From Verticillium longisporum (lineage: Eukaryota; Ascomycota; Sordariomycetes; Glomerellales; Plectosphaerellaceae): a DNA stretch of 64,000 nt. Both the position numbers and the translations under genes were made by a program. Of the stretch, positions 20,950-33,122 are shown in pieces. Position 1 is the stretch's first letter. Each line of letters begins with the position of its first letter. Location of the stretch: the NCBI GenBank assembly GCA_019188255.1, contig JAETXT010000009.1:1922001-1986000 (forward strand). Reading direction: 5' to 3'. The notes beneath the pieces were generated by a model, which worked only from the letters and a program-made list of their open reading frames with translations, searched no databases and was not told where the DNA came from.

Positions 20950-23439
20950 TTATCGGAAGCGCGCGCGGCATCGTCCCATGACTTCACCTTGGCACACCAA
21001 CTCAGCGCTGAACTCCGATCCGTCGAGAGTGAGGTAAATATCGAAATAGACACGGTAGAAGGTGCCCTGTGGTGTGTCCATCCTCTCGAAATCCTTCTCG
21101 AGGTTCTTTCTCGATAAATCAGAGGTGAGCGTGACAACTTCCTTGATACCTGCGCGCGTGTCAGCCAAACGAGCTCGTCAACAGAAGCCTGAGGGGCGAA
21201 AACTTACGAGGATCCTTGGTGTATTCGGGACAAACATCATCATCACAGGCGAACTGAGTATGCTCGTACATGAGTGTGGCGCCTGGTGCAACCTGGCGGA
21301 AGAAGGAGACCTTGACTGGCTCACCAATCTTGACCTTTTGTCCCTTCTGCACAAAGATCTGGCGCGTGAATTTGCATCGGTCTTTGCCGTCGAGGGAGGG
21401 AACACGGTATGCTTCGGGGTGGTAACCCTCCTTGAAGGGCTGTAGTGTTGCCATGAGATAGTGGCGACGCGCTACACGGTGGGTGACAACACGCTCTGTG
21501 ATGCCAGCCGTGACAGCGCCCTTGACAATGGCGGCGACAGAGTCCATTGGTCGTACGACCTTGGACTGGAATTGCGGGGGCACGTGGAGGCGGATCTGTT
21601 GGAAGAGATATTCCGAAGCACCGAAGCCACCGACGACGAGAATGTTTTGCAGTGTCCGGTTCTGAGCCTGAATAGCAATGATTTGATTCCTGACGAGCTC
21701 CAAGATGCGGTTGACGACAGGCTCGAAACACTGAAGAATCTCTTCGTTGGTGAAGGTCATGTATCCCTCTTCAATACCGGCCTCGGGGAATTCAGCCTCG
21801 ATGCCGACATCGACAGCCCACTTCTGACCGTTGTTGCGGAAATCGGCCTTGATCCTGTTCTCGAAGTCCATGATACATTTGGCATAGACACGGCCTGCTG
21901 TCTTGGAGCCGTCGGGCAACTTCATCTTACGGATCTTGGTGCGCAAGATGTTGCTGAAGTTGCGGTTCAGCGCCGTCGAACCGCACGAGTCACCGGAGCC
22001 TGCTGTGCACTCGGCAACGGTGAAGGGGTTCTCATCCTCGACTTCGTACGCGATCAAATCGACAGTGCCACCGCCGCAATCGACGATCAAGACGGCATCG
22101 TGAACCTTGAGGTTCAGAAGACCAGTCTTGGAACAGAAGATGGCGGCAGCTTCGGGCTCAGACACTAATGTCAATCTGTTGTCGTTCTCATCCCTCAGAA
22201 AGCCGGCTTGAATGGCGGCAGCGCGCGTCGCGGCCTTTCCAGCATCGTTCCAGATGGCCGGCACAGTCAGATAGTAGCGAATGTTGCGCTCTTCGCGGTT
22301 GAAGACCTCGCCGAGGGTCTTTTGTAGCGCAGATCGCATCGCCTGACGGAGTTTAAATAGGTAGTCGGCTGCCACGTCAATCTCGGACTTGCCAGGGGCA
22401 GGGGCGGAAGGTTGATCGGATCGATGTACGTGTTGCCGGACAGCATAAGCTGCAGCTTGAACCACTCAACCTTTTGCACACCTGGCTTCGGGTAGCCCGT
22501 TGGCGCAAGCGCATCGGCGATGTCAGGACCCCAGCCCACGACCTTCTGATACTGGTCATAGTAGAGAACGGTGGGGATCTGAACATCAATGACAAGTCAG
22601 CTTACAGTCTCAACGGTCCTAAGTAGAGTGTATGGAAACGTTGCGAACCTTCTGTTTGGTGTACGATCCTGCGCCCGGCCACTCAGTGATGATATCTTCC
22701 TTCGCCTCGTTGTTCGTGGCAAAGGCAAAGGCAACGCCGGAGAAAGTTGTTCCCTGTGTTGGTCATGATTGTCAGCCTGCACTCCATCGTTTCGGGGAGC
22801 AGCAGCACATAGAGTACGACTCACAAAATCAATACCAACGATCAGCTGTGCCTTGTTCCGGCTGCTGCCCTCGACTTCGCTGGCGCCTGGTCCTTGGACG
22901 GGGCGCGGGGGGTATTGCTGTCCGAGAGTGGGTCCCTGTTGTTGCTGCTGCTGAGGCGGGGGAGGCCCATAACCACCGCCGCCGCCATAGCCGGGAGGAC
23001 CACCCATGGGAGGTCCCTGGCCGCCGACGGGAGGCAGCTGGGGTGGGTAACCGGCGGGGGCGCCGGTGTTGATGGGAGGAGGACCGCCAACCATTTGGGT
23101 AGGCGGGGTGCGCGTCTGAGCTTGGTTCAAGGGACTGGTGCGTCCGACTGGAGGGGCGACGCCGGGCGGGTAGTTGTTGGCAGAGTAGCTGGGAGGGCGA
23201 TTGGGAGCGCCGGGATGATTCATGGGAGAGAGAGAGGCGGAAGAGGCAGAAGCGATCGAGCCAGGGCGGAGTGGCAGCTGCTGCGGTATTTGAGGGGCGC
23301 CTCCGGGACCACCAGGAGGCGGGGTTTGGCTGGATGGCTGATAGGGGTCGGGGTTGATGCTGGCAGTTGATTTGCGTTTTCCGAAGCCAAAGCTCTTGAG
23401 GCGGGAGTTCATAGAGCTCATATGGACCGTCTTGACCAA
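20950..23439 (-). CDS. Hsp70-family ATPase (HSPA12-like) with Pro-rich N-terminus, carrying a 1-nt frameshift
   Basis: Exons 22825-23439, 22649-22753, 21208-22578 and 20950-21149; introns of 58-71 bp. Residues 1-190 are Pro/Gly/Gln-rich and disordered. The actin-like ATPase fold begins with LIVGIDFGTTFSGVAFAF across the first splice, followed by YYLTVPAIWNDAGK, IVDCGGGTVDLIAYEV and NILVVGGFGASEYLFQQI. There is no classical C-terminal substrate-binding domain, as in the HSPA12 branch. The exons sum to 2291 nt, one short of 764 codons. The missing base falls in the C4 run at 22395-22398 (+ strand GGGG): NLPPLP before it and PGKSEIDVAADYL after it are in different frames yet adjoin without a gap. 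As written, translation would stop at 22267. Either a homopolymer error or a real loss-of-function allele. Role probably in protein quality control; unproven. Confidence 0.83.
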
Positions 23440-23967
23440 GGAGGGTCAGAGGAAAGAAGGCGACAGGGCGGGGGAGGGGGAACGGGGACAGCAGGAGATA
23501 AAGGACCTGCTTGCCTTTGGGGGAGGGAAGGGGGGCCAAAGGTCGAGGTGCTGCTGGTCAGAGCCAGTCCACACGCTAGGACTCTCAAGCGGACTTGCAC
23601 CAGTTGGCTGTTCTGTGTGGTGTCTGTCTACCTCGGGCCTGGAGGGTACCTGGGCCGACTGATGACAGAGCAAGGCGCAGCAGGAGAAGAGCCGGGGAAG
23701 TTGTGTGGGCGAGGTAGTAGGTGGATGTGGGAGAAGGCGAGGTGGAAAGATGGGAAGTCGGCGCAAAAGCAAAAGCGGTGCGTGGCGGTGACGGTGCACT
23801 GGGCTGTGGTATGGGGGGGGCGGGTGTGGAAGAGGTAGAAAATAGAATGAGGGGCAGCTGCTGGATGGAGCCTAGCTGAGATGCCGAAGCCGACACAACA
23901 CAAAAAATAAGAGGGCGACCAAACAAGTCCTGCACTACCGACCTCGTGTGCTGCGGATGGGTGCTCA

Positions 23968-24015
23968 GTAGGTACCTCTAGGCAAGGTAGGAACCCAAGG
24001 CATATAGTAGGTACG
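23968..24015. repeat. AGGTACCT/GGTAGG word cluster
   Basis: Degenerate run of GTAGGTACCTCTAGG, AAGGTAGG and TAGTAGGTACG words; member of the dispersed intergenic family. Confidence 0.5.
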
Positions 24016-24316
24016 TCCTCAGCTGTTGCTGCGGGTGGCCAGGTGCGCCTCGGCGCATGTACCCTGTTGAAGGCGAAGACGGGACGTAGGCAAGTGATGT
24101 GGACGTTGTGGCCGTCCTCGCCGCGGAAGGATTAGACCCCGGGAAGCACCTTCGCTTCGCGTGTGCCTGCAGTGCTGTGCTTGATTCACACCATGCTCGT
24201 CGCATACAAGTGTTACTGACTGCCCTCTGATACGGAAACATGAATTGCTTGGGAAATGGTAACTGGTGAGATCAGGACCGTGCAAGCGCATCTGTCAGGT
24301 TGGGTTGGGCCTGGGA

Positions 24317-24343
24317 ACCTACCTAAGGTACCTTAGGCTAGGT
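24317..24343. repeat. CCTACCTAAGGTACCTTAGG palindromic word cluster
   Basis: Contains the inverted repeat CCTAAGGTACCTTAGG, a perfect 16-bp palindrome, flanked by further CCTA/TAGG words. It is one of the best-preserved members of the dispersed family. Confidence 0.75.
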
Positions 24344-26858
24344 GTTTGGGTGGATTGGGTCGCGATTTGCCTTCGTTCCCTTCCTTCTCACTCCTCTTCT
24401 CAATTCCACCGGGGAAAGGCAATGAGGGGCAGCTCCGTCACAAAGGGCAGTGGCTGAGGGCGCAGATGGCGCCAGGAGCTGACCACGCTAGCGGCTTTGG
24501 CACCACCGTAGTACATGTAGGTACTGTAGGACTCACTACTGGTAAGGCTGAGCAAGCAGCAAACAGCAAGCTTGGGCCCAGCAGCGACCAGGGACACGAC
24601 GAGACGACACCCACTGAGAAAGCAGATGGGACAGGGTTTTGCGTGCCCTGTCAGCTATCGGGAGGCAGTGCACATGGGTGCCATGCCGTCTTGTCTTTAC
24701 CAGCTTGGTGCCTTGACCCCCAGCACAAGCTACGTGAAGCACCTCAGATAAAAGAAACAATTGGAAGGGCTGCGTTCATGTTTCGGACCCTGGGGTACGC
24801 ATACTTGTCTGTCTGTCCCTTCATCTCATTAATGGTCAGACAGGCCTCTTGGCAGAACCAGGAGGGAATCCTGTTGCAGGATCACTCGAAAACGAGAGCC
24901 TGCCTGTTTGATCCATTCTCTGCTCCCCCACTCTCCAGCCGCTGCAGATCTGCGGTTTGAGTTTGCAGTCTGGTGACTCCTGTTCTGCAACCTGCAGCCT
25001 GTAAACACGCTGACGGGCAGATTTGGTCTGTAGGACTTTGCGTAGGACTTTTGGCTCCATCAGGTGTGGGGCCATCTGCTTTCAGGTAAGACAAGGAGTA
25101 CCTACGCTACAGCACCTACAAGTCGTTGGACTCGAGCGGCCGGTTAAAGAATGGAGCCACGGAAGGCGTGTGGCTTGTGTCAATCGTTGGGCCATACATG
25201 GCTGATCGAACGTGTAAGGATCATCAGGAGTTGCTATACGATCGAGGCTTCACACCACCAAGCGATCTTGGTAGGCCCTTGATCGATCGAGCTACCCTTG
25301 CTTGACCGCGACACGTCAAGACTCACGAAGGATAGGATAACTCCAGAGAAACATTCGTACAACCGGGCTACCGTCTTGTCGGGCTTTGAATGCAGAATGC
25401 TGTTCGTCAGTGGCCGGATGCTAGTGAACAGGACATCTGGGTCGAGCTCAAGACGACGGGGCTTTTGGGCTCAGACCAACTGGCGGCCCCATTGTGAAAT
25501 GCAATTGGGTATATATGGGGATGGGAAGCGACCAGCCGCCCCCGCTTCGTTCACCTTCATTACGTCGGTGACTGCTCAGCCGCACCCGGGACTTGAAATA
25601 GTCGCCAAACCTTGGGGATCTCGTTCCCGCCTTTACCCGCGACGTTGACTGGCTTCCTTTCAGCCTCCCGCTCGGATGTTGCTCTAGCCCAGAGGCTCCA
25701 GAATGCCGCAGCATCCGTCGGAAGGCTCAGGCATTGGAGGCTTATGACTACCTCACGGTCACAGGTTGAGAAAACATGCCGAGGAGCTTGCACTTATGAT
25801 ATGGCGCCACCAGTCATCAACGGCGGCGATGTTTGTCCGTTTGAACAATTGCATTCCCTGGAGCTTGGCATTTTGCACGATTCTCCACATAGATCAACTT
25901 TGACATTGAAGCACAATCTTCAGTGCTTCAATTCATTAGTAAAATAATGGTGCCTCAAAGAAACCACAACGAGGTCTCCAGCACAGTAAGGGAAAAGGTA
26001 TATGTCCTCGCAGGTGTCTTTCTCTTGTCCAGTATGAAACTTGACTTCATAAATGTCTGTTCACGCCCATATTGCCACGGATTCACGACGCGAAAATTTC
26101 ATTAAGTCTGGTCCGCGGCATCAGTATAACTCTATAAGATGCTGAGTCCTCGGAGTTGCTCTTATGGAACCTTGGTGCTCCAGCATATTTTGCAACATCC
26201 CGCAACACGTGTTTCCACAATGATCGGGCACTGCTGGTGGCCTCTCGCGAGCATCGTGAATCTGCCTACACGGACACGCCGGCCTCGAGTACACTACGGT
26301 CACGGAACAACGTCAGCCAGCCAGAGCGACAGTATCATTGGGAGCACGGGTTATGTCGTGTCCCCTGCACGAAGATCGTAGGAGGCGGACGGCAAGGTGT
26401 GATGCTATTTCGGGCGCACAAGCGGGACCCTGGTGGAGGCAAGCGCCATCTGTTCGCACCTGTCAACTCTGACAAGCTCACGATTATTGATCGTACAGTC
26501 TACGTGTCTCCACCATTCGCAGAAGTCACATCGCCTCATCAGCACCCATACTCTGTGAGGGTAGCTCAGGCAAAGCTCCTGTTGAGAACGCTTACGATCC
26601 TGGAAGATTTACGACCACAGCGCGGGCTCACGCTGCTTGGGAGCTTCTCGTTACTCGACGCCTCGGCAGTGTCGCACGCACCGATCATTCCGATCGCGTA
26701 CCTCAGGACTAGTGTATGGTCATAGATGAAACACCTTGCATGTCACGACGTCGGATGGATGGTAGCTTCCTGACAACGACGCCTGTTTCCTGACATTCCA
26801 CCGTCTCTCCTCCATTTCACCACTACAAACGCCACCACACTACGTCCCGACACACGAA

Positions 26859-28268
26859 ATGATTTCGTCTATAGCGCCCTCAATGTCCTTCTATCAATTG
26901 AATCTGGGCCTTTTCACGGCAGTCAACGCTGGTCTGCTCTATCGTCAGTACATCGTGCAGAGGCGACGACTGAGCAATGTCGAAACGAAAGAGAACGAAG
27001 ACGATCAAGTCGAGAGCCAGCAGCTTCTCAGCCCGCCGGCTGAGATGAAGATATCAGCCCGGCGTTTCCAGCTTGAGTACTTCTCAGTCTACGCATTAGC
27101 TGTTGGCGCGGACTGGCTGCAAGGCCCTCATATTTACGCCATGTACAAATACGAAAAACAACTGCCCGAAAAGCTCGTCGCTGCTCTGTACGCAGCAGGC
27201 TTCATATCCGGCGCCGTCTCCGCGTCCTTCGCAGGCGGACTCGCCGACCGCTATGGGCGACGACTGGCGTGCCTCATCTATTGCGCCACCTACATCCTCA
27301 CGTGTCTCTCCATGGTCTTCGACAATATCATCGTTCTCTTCCTCGGTCGACTCAGCGGCGGCATTTCCACGACTCTGCTCTACAGCGTATTCGAAGCTTG
27401 GCTCATCACCGAGTACCACCAACGCGATCTCGCTCGCTCTCAATTGAAGCTGGGCACCGTTTTCGGCAACATGACCACACTGAGTTCGATTGTTGCCATC
27501 GCGTCAGGGGTTCTCGGCGATGCACTGGTTTCTCGATTCGACGGAGCGCGCGTCTGGCCTTTCCTGGCGGCCGCTATGAGTGCCGCAGCGGCTGCTGTCC
27601 TGATCCTCAAGACGTGGCCAGAGAATTACGGAACAAGCAACAGCAGGGAGGGTGCCGGACAGACGACGTCCCTGGCGGACATGCGCAGTGGTATTCGGAC
27701 CATCCTCGGCGATAAGCGCATCTGGGGGCTGGGCCTCACGTCGACCTTCTTCGAGGGTACCATGTACCTCTTCGTCTTCTTCTGGTCGGCCGCACTCAAG
27801 AGTGCGAGGACAAAGGCAGGCTCCGACGAGGAGTTGCCATTCGGACTGATCTTCTCGAGCTTCATGTGTGCCATGATGGCCGGATCAGCCTTATTCTCGC
27901 TGGCCACGCCAACACATACGAAGGAGTCGTCGTCGGGCATGCTCATGATGACGGTGCTGGCGACGAGCTGCTGTCTTTCGGCAGCCGTGCTGCTCGAGAA
28001 CGAGCAGGTCTTGTTCTGGACGCTCTGCGTGGTGGAGATGTGCATCGGCGCATACTTCCCTAGCATGTCGTACCTGAAGAGCGAGGTCGTGGAGGACGGC
28101 GTCAGGGGAAGGGTGTACAGCATTCTGAGGCTCCCACTCAATCTATTCGTGGTTGTGGCACACAGCCTCGACCAGGAGGGCGACGGGCACAGGAACCATG
28201 TCTTTTTGACGTGCGCAGCCCTGTTAATGCTCTCATTCTTCATCGTCAAGCGGTCTTTTTCTTCGTGA
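26859..28268 (+). CDS. Major facilitator transporter, molybdate-anion transporter (MFSD5) family
   Basis: Single-exon frame of 469 residues with about 12 hydrophobic segments. The first helix is followed by a charged loop (RRRLSNVETKENEDDQ), then FSVYALAVGADWLQGPHIYA, a block typical of the MFSD5/MOT2 group. The conserved loop-2 motif reads GLADRYGRRLACL. Other typical blocks are LYSVFEAWLITEYH and a C-terminal LPLNLFVV. Characterised members (algal MOT2, human MFSD5) take up molybdate, but substrate cannot be read from sequence. The start at 26859 keeps the N-terminal helix (SFYQLNLGLFTAVNAGLLY); a second Met at 26883 is possible. Probably plasma membrane or vacuole. No regulatory motif seen. 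Confidence 0.88.
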   Translation: MISSIAPSMSFYQLNLGLFTAVNAGLLYRQYIVQRRRLSNVETKENEDDQVESQQLLSPPAEMKISARRFQLEYFSVYALAVGADWLQGPHIYAMYKYEKQLPEKLVAALYAAGFISGAVSASFAGGLADRYGRRLACLIYCATYILTCLSMVFDNIIVLFLGRLSGGISTTLLYSVFEAWLITEYHQRDLARSQLKLGTVFGNMTTLSSIVAIASGVLGDALVSRFDGARVWPFLAAAMSAAAAAVLILKTWPENYGTSNSREGAGQTTSLADMRSGIRTILGDKRIWGLGLTSTFFEGTMYLFVFFWSAALKSARTKAGSDEELPFGLIFSSFMCAMMAGSALFSLATPTHTKESSSGMLMMTVLATSCCLSAAVLLENEQVLFWTLCVVEMCIGAYFPSMSYLKSEVVEDGVRGRVYSILRLPLNLFVVVAHSLDQEGDGHRNHVFLTCAALLMLSFFIVKRSFSS

Positions 28269-30496
28269 ACGAGGATTCATGTGCTAACCAGTGGAAGGTC
28301 CGGGGAAGGACCGGGTCTCAGAGTCTTTTGAGGAGGGATCGATTGGGCGTCAGGGATAATATGGAAATGTGTGTCTACCTGCCTAAGAGGTACCTTATTA
28401 GGCAAGCTACGTCATTGGGACCAACTGGGGGATCGTGAACAAGTAGATAGATGCACTGATGCCGCGTCGTGCATCGAAATAAGATCGCGCGCTTGACGAG
28501 AAGGCAATGCCATTATATTCAGCTTTTTCCATGTCATCGCAGCCGTGGCTCGCTGCACATCTCCATTCAACGTTCAAAATGGAGCGGCTCCCCAGTGGTC
28601 GGTGGTCGGGGACATTGACCGTGGGGAAAGCTGGCACAATTTGTGCAGGGAAGGACCAGGTCTCTGTGAGATCCCTACATGCCGACGCTACCAGGGACGG
28701 GTTCTTCGCTGGAGAGATGTGGATGTTTCACCACCGCCAGAGAAAAGCAACATGTGTTGCTGGTATCGCGGCCTCGCCTTCAACCTTTTCTCTTGCCGCT
28801 ACTCGTCTTTTTCTTCATTCTTCAGGTGGATGGGGAGGTTACTTGAAGTTCTTGACTTTTTCTTTACCAAAGCTCCGATATCGTCGTGCTCCTGGTAGTC
28901 GGTGTGAACGCAGACAGGCGCTTGGAGCGAACCCTGGCCAGGACCATCCCAAGTTGGTCACGATTCCCCCACTCACACGCAGCGTGTTGGGGGAGGAAGT
29001 GGGCATCGCTGGGCTCGTGGCCATCGTGAAGAGGAAGCGCAAACACGTTTTCACCCCCTCCTTCTCACCGCAACTACTCCTTATAAGGTCGAAGGGGCGC
29101 CCTGAATGAGAAAAGGCCCATCTTTGACCAGTTGACCGTCTATCTGCGGCAGCCTTTTAGCAACTTCTGACACGAGAAGACAGAGAAGCAGCCCCCCTCT
29201 CCGCCGCCTCATTGGATTCGATCGAGTCAGTCGGGGGCGTAGACTTTGTCCTCACACCAACGCAGCGCCAAATACTACGGAAGAGGAAAGAAAGCAAGAG
29301 AGAGAGAGAAAAAAGGAGCACAGCGGGCCTCTCTCAGGCTGCACTTCCGAAGAAACTGCGCGGCCTTTGTCATTCGACGAAAGGAACGAAACCAAGGAGG
29401 GAAAATCACGCTCGAGGTATTCATCGAGAACCGACAGGCCATTTGGTTGTGTTTCTGCATCTGCAGGGTTGCCCTCTGCTCGGCCGGGCCTGCAGACCCT
29501 CTTCCAACGTCGCACATCCACAGACGGGCCGTTTACGGTGCGTCCGCCTGCCTCGCGAGCATCCCGGCGAGCCGAATCCCCCCCAGTACCAATTCCCAGG
29601 TGCAGGCGCCGCCCAACCGGGCTCGACAGGACACCAGGACAAGCGAAGGGCGAAGCGAGACGAACGCGAATGACGAGTTGAGCGTCATTCGTCATCAATC
29701 AAGAGTGCACTCGCTCCCTGGTCGGGGACAGGGAGAGCGCGGGCCATTTTTTTCTTATTTTGTTCTTACCCTGGCGGTCATTATTCTTGAGCTGACGTCG
29801 AGGCGATCACGATAGCGCCAGGTCGACCAGGATCAAGACGACAGCAAGGACGCGAGGACGGGCGTGGGCGACGACAAGCGTCAAAGGCAAACCGGCACCG
29901 TGTCTGGTCGGCGAGCTTCTGCTGGAGGAGGGGGAGCAGGTGGAGGTGGTAGAGGGGGGGCGGCCCGTCGGCGCAGTAGCAGTGTGAGAATGGGCAAGCT
30001 GGGCCCATCCTCACTAGGGTACGCGCTGTGTTCGGCGGGCGTGCTGTTGGCCGTTTTGGTGAGTGAGCCTCTCTTTTCCCCTGTCTCTTTGCCTTGTCTC
30101 TCTTCCGTTTTCCACGCGTACACCTTCATTCCTCACGTCCCCTGGTGCACAAGCACAATGCCATGGCACTTCGCCCAACTCGTCTCATCGAACTTGCTGC
30201 CCTGCCACGTTTTGTCGCATGCAGCTTGATGGGACACGAGAGGAGCGTTATCCACTCAGAGGGTGGCCCGTGAGCATGGTATGATGTTTGGAATCGGCGA
30301 AATCTGGAGTGTGTCCGGAGTTAATCCTCAGACAACTGGACGGACCCATGTCCAATGACGTTTGGCGCCCCCGATCTCTGTGTGTGCTCGAGTTTCCCCG
30401 CAGACAGCTCGCGCGCCGCATTTGCTATGCTGCTGGCGACTTGCCCTTGTACGCACGCAGCAATTGGCAAAGCAAAACAGGCGACTGCCTGGGGCA

Positions 30497-30520
30497 CGCA
30501 CACACACACACACACACGCA
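30497..30520. repeat. (CA)n dinucleotide microsatellite
   Basis: Roughly ten CA units ending in CGCACA. Intergenic. Confidence 0.85.
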
Positions 30521-30701
30521 CATATCCACCTTGGGTAACGCGGCGGCGGGAAGGAGCTGGGAGCTAAGGCAGAGCTGGCGCTGGCGCTGCGTCTTGCTTG
30601 CACCAAACTACCCAGACCGGAGCTCCCTGGACTCTGGGCTGGGCTGGACTGGGGAGCTGCACCTGACTGGGATGTTGCGATCAAAGCCCGCATATGCCTC
30701 T

Positions 30702-30770
30702 TGCCTACCTACCTACCTCTGGGTACCTACCTGCTTACCTCTAAGTATCTAGGTAGGAAGGTACCTTGCC
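30702..30770. repeat. TACCTACC / AGGTAGG word cluster upstream of glucokinase
   Basis: Runs CCTACCTACCTACC, GGTACCTACC, then ATCTAGGTAGGAAGGTACC: direct words on one side and their complements on the other, so the 69 bp can fold back on itself. About 420 bp upstream of the glucokinase ATG. Confidence 0.65.
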
Positions 30771-31188
30771 TCGCCTTGGGTCCCGCCTCTCTCGTCTCGT
30801 CTTGGCTTGAACTATCTCCCTCTCTGCCTCCGCGCTTCTTTCTGTCGCCTCGTCCTCGTCCTCGTGCCCTCCTCTCCCCTCTTCCTTCCTCACCTTCCTC
30901 CTTGCCTTCCTCACTTCGCCGCCTCGTCTCCAACCATCCCACACGCCTCTGCCATCAGATCATGAACTGATTTCTGCCCGTGCCTAGCTCGCCCAGCTTC
31001 TCCTCGGCGACGCCAAGCTCCCGCTCCCGCTCCAGCTCCATCCGTCCCTCTTCTTGCCCTCCCACCAGCTTCCCTTCTTCTTGCGACCTCTCTTCTCCCC
31101 CGCCATCGAAATCTACCCCAATCTCGAACCCGTCTGCGAGAATCCAGCGCCATTTCCCACCTTGCCGCCCACCTCACGACCACTCACC

Positions 31189-33122
31189 ATGGCCCTCGAA
31201 GCGGAAACGAAGCGCCTTGTGTCGCAGTTTGACTTTACCGACGACCATGTCAACAAGGCCGTCGAGGAGTTCCTCTCCCAGATGCGTACGTAGAGTGTGC
31301 CGCCCATCTTGTTTGCTTCGAGCTTTGTACATCATGCCACGCAGCTTGCCCCTCCTCCACCTCCATCGTCGTGACCCAATTGAGCTGACCCGTCACCAGA
31401 GGAGGGCCTCGGCAAGGATGGCACCAGCATGAGCCAGATTCCCACCTACGTCACGGGCGTCCCCAATGGCACCGAAAAGGTAGGCAAACTTCTCACCCTC
31501 TGTCTTTTCTCTTTTTCATACACTCTCTCTGTCTCCCCCGTGCCCCGCAGCTGTACCCCAGACGCTGACCACGTGCCCAGGGCCTTTACCTGGCCGTCGA
31601 CCTCGGGGGCACCAACTTCCGCGTCTGCTCCGTCAAGCTCAACGGTGACACGACTTTCAACCTCACCTACAGCAAGGTCGCCAAACCCAAGGAGCTCATG
31701 GTTGCCAAGACAGCCACCGAGCTGTTTTCCTTCCTCGCCAAGCAGATCGAGGCGTTCCTGCGCGAGCACCACAAGGACCAGTTTGAGAACAGCGTCCGCC
31801 GCCGCCGCACTGTTAGCTCCAAGTCTGGCTACAAGGACGAGCACATCTTCCGTCTCGGTTTCACCTTTAGTTTCCCCGTCGAGCAGCTCGCCATTAACAA
31901 GGGCAACCTGATCCGATGGACCAAGGGTTTCGACATCCCCGACGCCATCGGCAAGGACGTCTGCGCCCTGCTCCAGGACGAGATCGACAACCTTCGCCTG
32001 CCCGTCCGTGTCGCTGCGCTCGTCAACGACACGGTTGGAACCCTCATGGCCCGCTCCTACACCGCCAACGGCAAGGAGGGCTCTCTCCTCGGAGCCATTT
32101 TCGGCACCGGCACCAACGGCGCCTACCTCGAGAAGCTGTCAAACATCAAGAAGCCCATCCAGGGAGACTACGACGCGGCCACGGGCGAGATGGTCGTCAA
32201 CACGGAGTGGGGTTCGTTCGACAACCAGCTCAACGTCCTGCCCACGACACCGTGGGACACGTCCCTCGACAAGGACAGTGTCAACCCCGGCATCCAGATG
32301 TTCGAGAAGCGCGTCTCGGGCATGTTCCTCGGCGAGATTGTTCGGCGGGTCGTTGTTGATATGATCAAGGATGACAAGCTTTCGCTCTTCCGCGACGACA
32401 ACTCCAGCCACAACGACTGGAGGTCTACCACCGACGTCGACCCCAAGTCGAGCATTCGCAAGCAGTGGGGCTTGGACAGTGCCATCATGTCCGTGGCCGC
32501 TTCCGACAACACGCCTGAGCTGTCCACTCTGCGACAGGAGCTCGAGACTGTGTTGCACGTCTACACCCCTTCCTTGGAGGACGCACAGGCCTTCAAGGCT
32601 ATTGCCGGCGCCGTCGGCCGCCGTGCCGCAAGACTCTCCGCCGTTGCGATCGCTGGGATTGTCCTGCAGTCCGGCAAACTCGACGACCCCGAGGCCGAAT
32701 ACATTGATATCGGCGTTGACGGCAGCCTAGTCGAGCACTACCCCTTCTTTCGTGACATGATTTACGAAGCGCTGCGGGCTGTCAACGGCATCGGGTCCAA
32801 GGGTGCTGAGAAGATTCGCATTGGCATCGCCAAGGATGGCAGCGGCGTTGGTGCCGCTCTCATCGCGCTGGTGGCTGCAGGCATGGAGAAGGAGACGAGC
32901 GATGTGGCCGACTTTAGGGATTCCGTCAAGCGCGAATTGGACTCGATCCCGACGCTAGGTGAGGCTTCCGAAAAGGACCTAAGTCTTCAAAAAATGCTGA
33001 CTGACTGCTCTCTAGCGGATAATTCCCTGACATCGAACCAGCAGGTTGCGATTGGTGCTGGCATTGTTGGAGCGGCAGCCGTGGCTGCCCTGTACTGGGC
33101 TAGGCGACGAAACTACATCTAA
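31189..33122 (+). CDS. Glucokinase/hexokinase with a hydrophobic C-terminal tail
   Basis: Exons 31189-31285, 31400-31479, 31581-32958 and 33016-33122 give 553 residues. It phosphorylates glucose at C6, the entry to glycolysis. Visible motifs: phosphate-binding LAVDLGGTNFR (63-73), sugar-binding LGFTFSFPVEQ and WTKGF, catalytic Asp in LVNDTVG (D209), GAIFGTGTNGAYLEK, VNTEWGSFDN and NPGIQMFEKRVSGMFLGEI. The last two favour the glucokinase branch over hexokinase. The end is unusual: NQQVAIGAGIVGAAAVAALY (526-545) then WARRRNYI, a hydrophobic helix with a positive end like a tail anchor. The last intron (57 bp) is a multiple of three with no stop, so retention would add 19 residues. All catalytic residues are present, so it should be active; membrane attachment is inference. 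Confidence 0.9.

Larger units (their letters stand above)
23440..26858. other. Large intergenic region, 3.4 kb
   Basis: No gene I can support. It contains two AGGTACCT word clusters (23968-24015 and 24317-24343) and a GATCGATCGAGC stretch near 25282. The longest open frame (26156-26725, plus strand) has no recognisable domain. The ends hold promoters for the Hsp70-like gene and the MFS transporter. Confidence 0.5.
28269..31188. other. Large intergenic region, 2.9 kb, upstream of the glucokinase gene
   Basis: No convincing gene. It holds TACCT word clusters (28375-28403 and 30702-30770), a (CA)n microsatellite (about 30497-30520) and long CT-rich tracts just before the glucokinase start. The last 250 bp are probably its promoter and 5' UTR. 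Open frames at 29212-29815 overlap each other in several frames and have no domain. Confidence 0.5.

Noticed and set aside
26156..26725. 189-codon plus-strand open frame upstream of the MFS transporter
   Set aside because: No domain, no signal peptide, no splice-supported extension; composition unlike neighbouring genes.
29212..29815. Several overlapping open frames upstream of glucokinase
   Set aside because: They overlap on both strands with low-complexity translations and no domain.
32139..32558. Antisense open frames across glucokinase, MCC-beta, IVD and Clr2 exons
   Set aside because: GC-rich third positions keep the opposite frames open; the sense frames carry the conserved domains.
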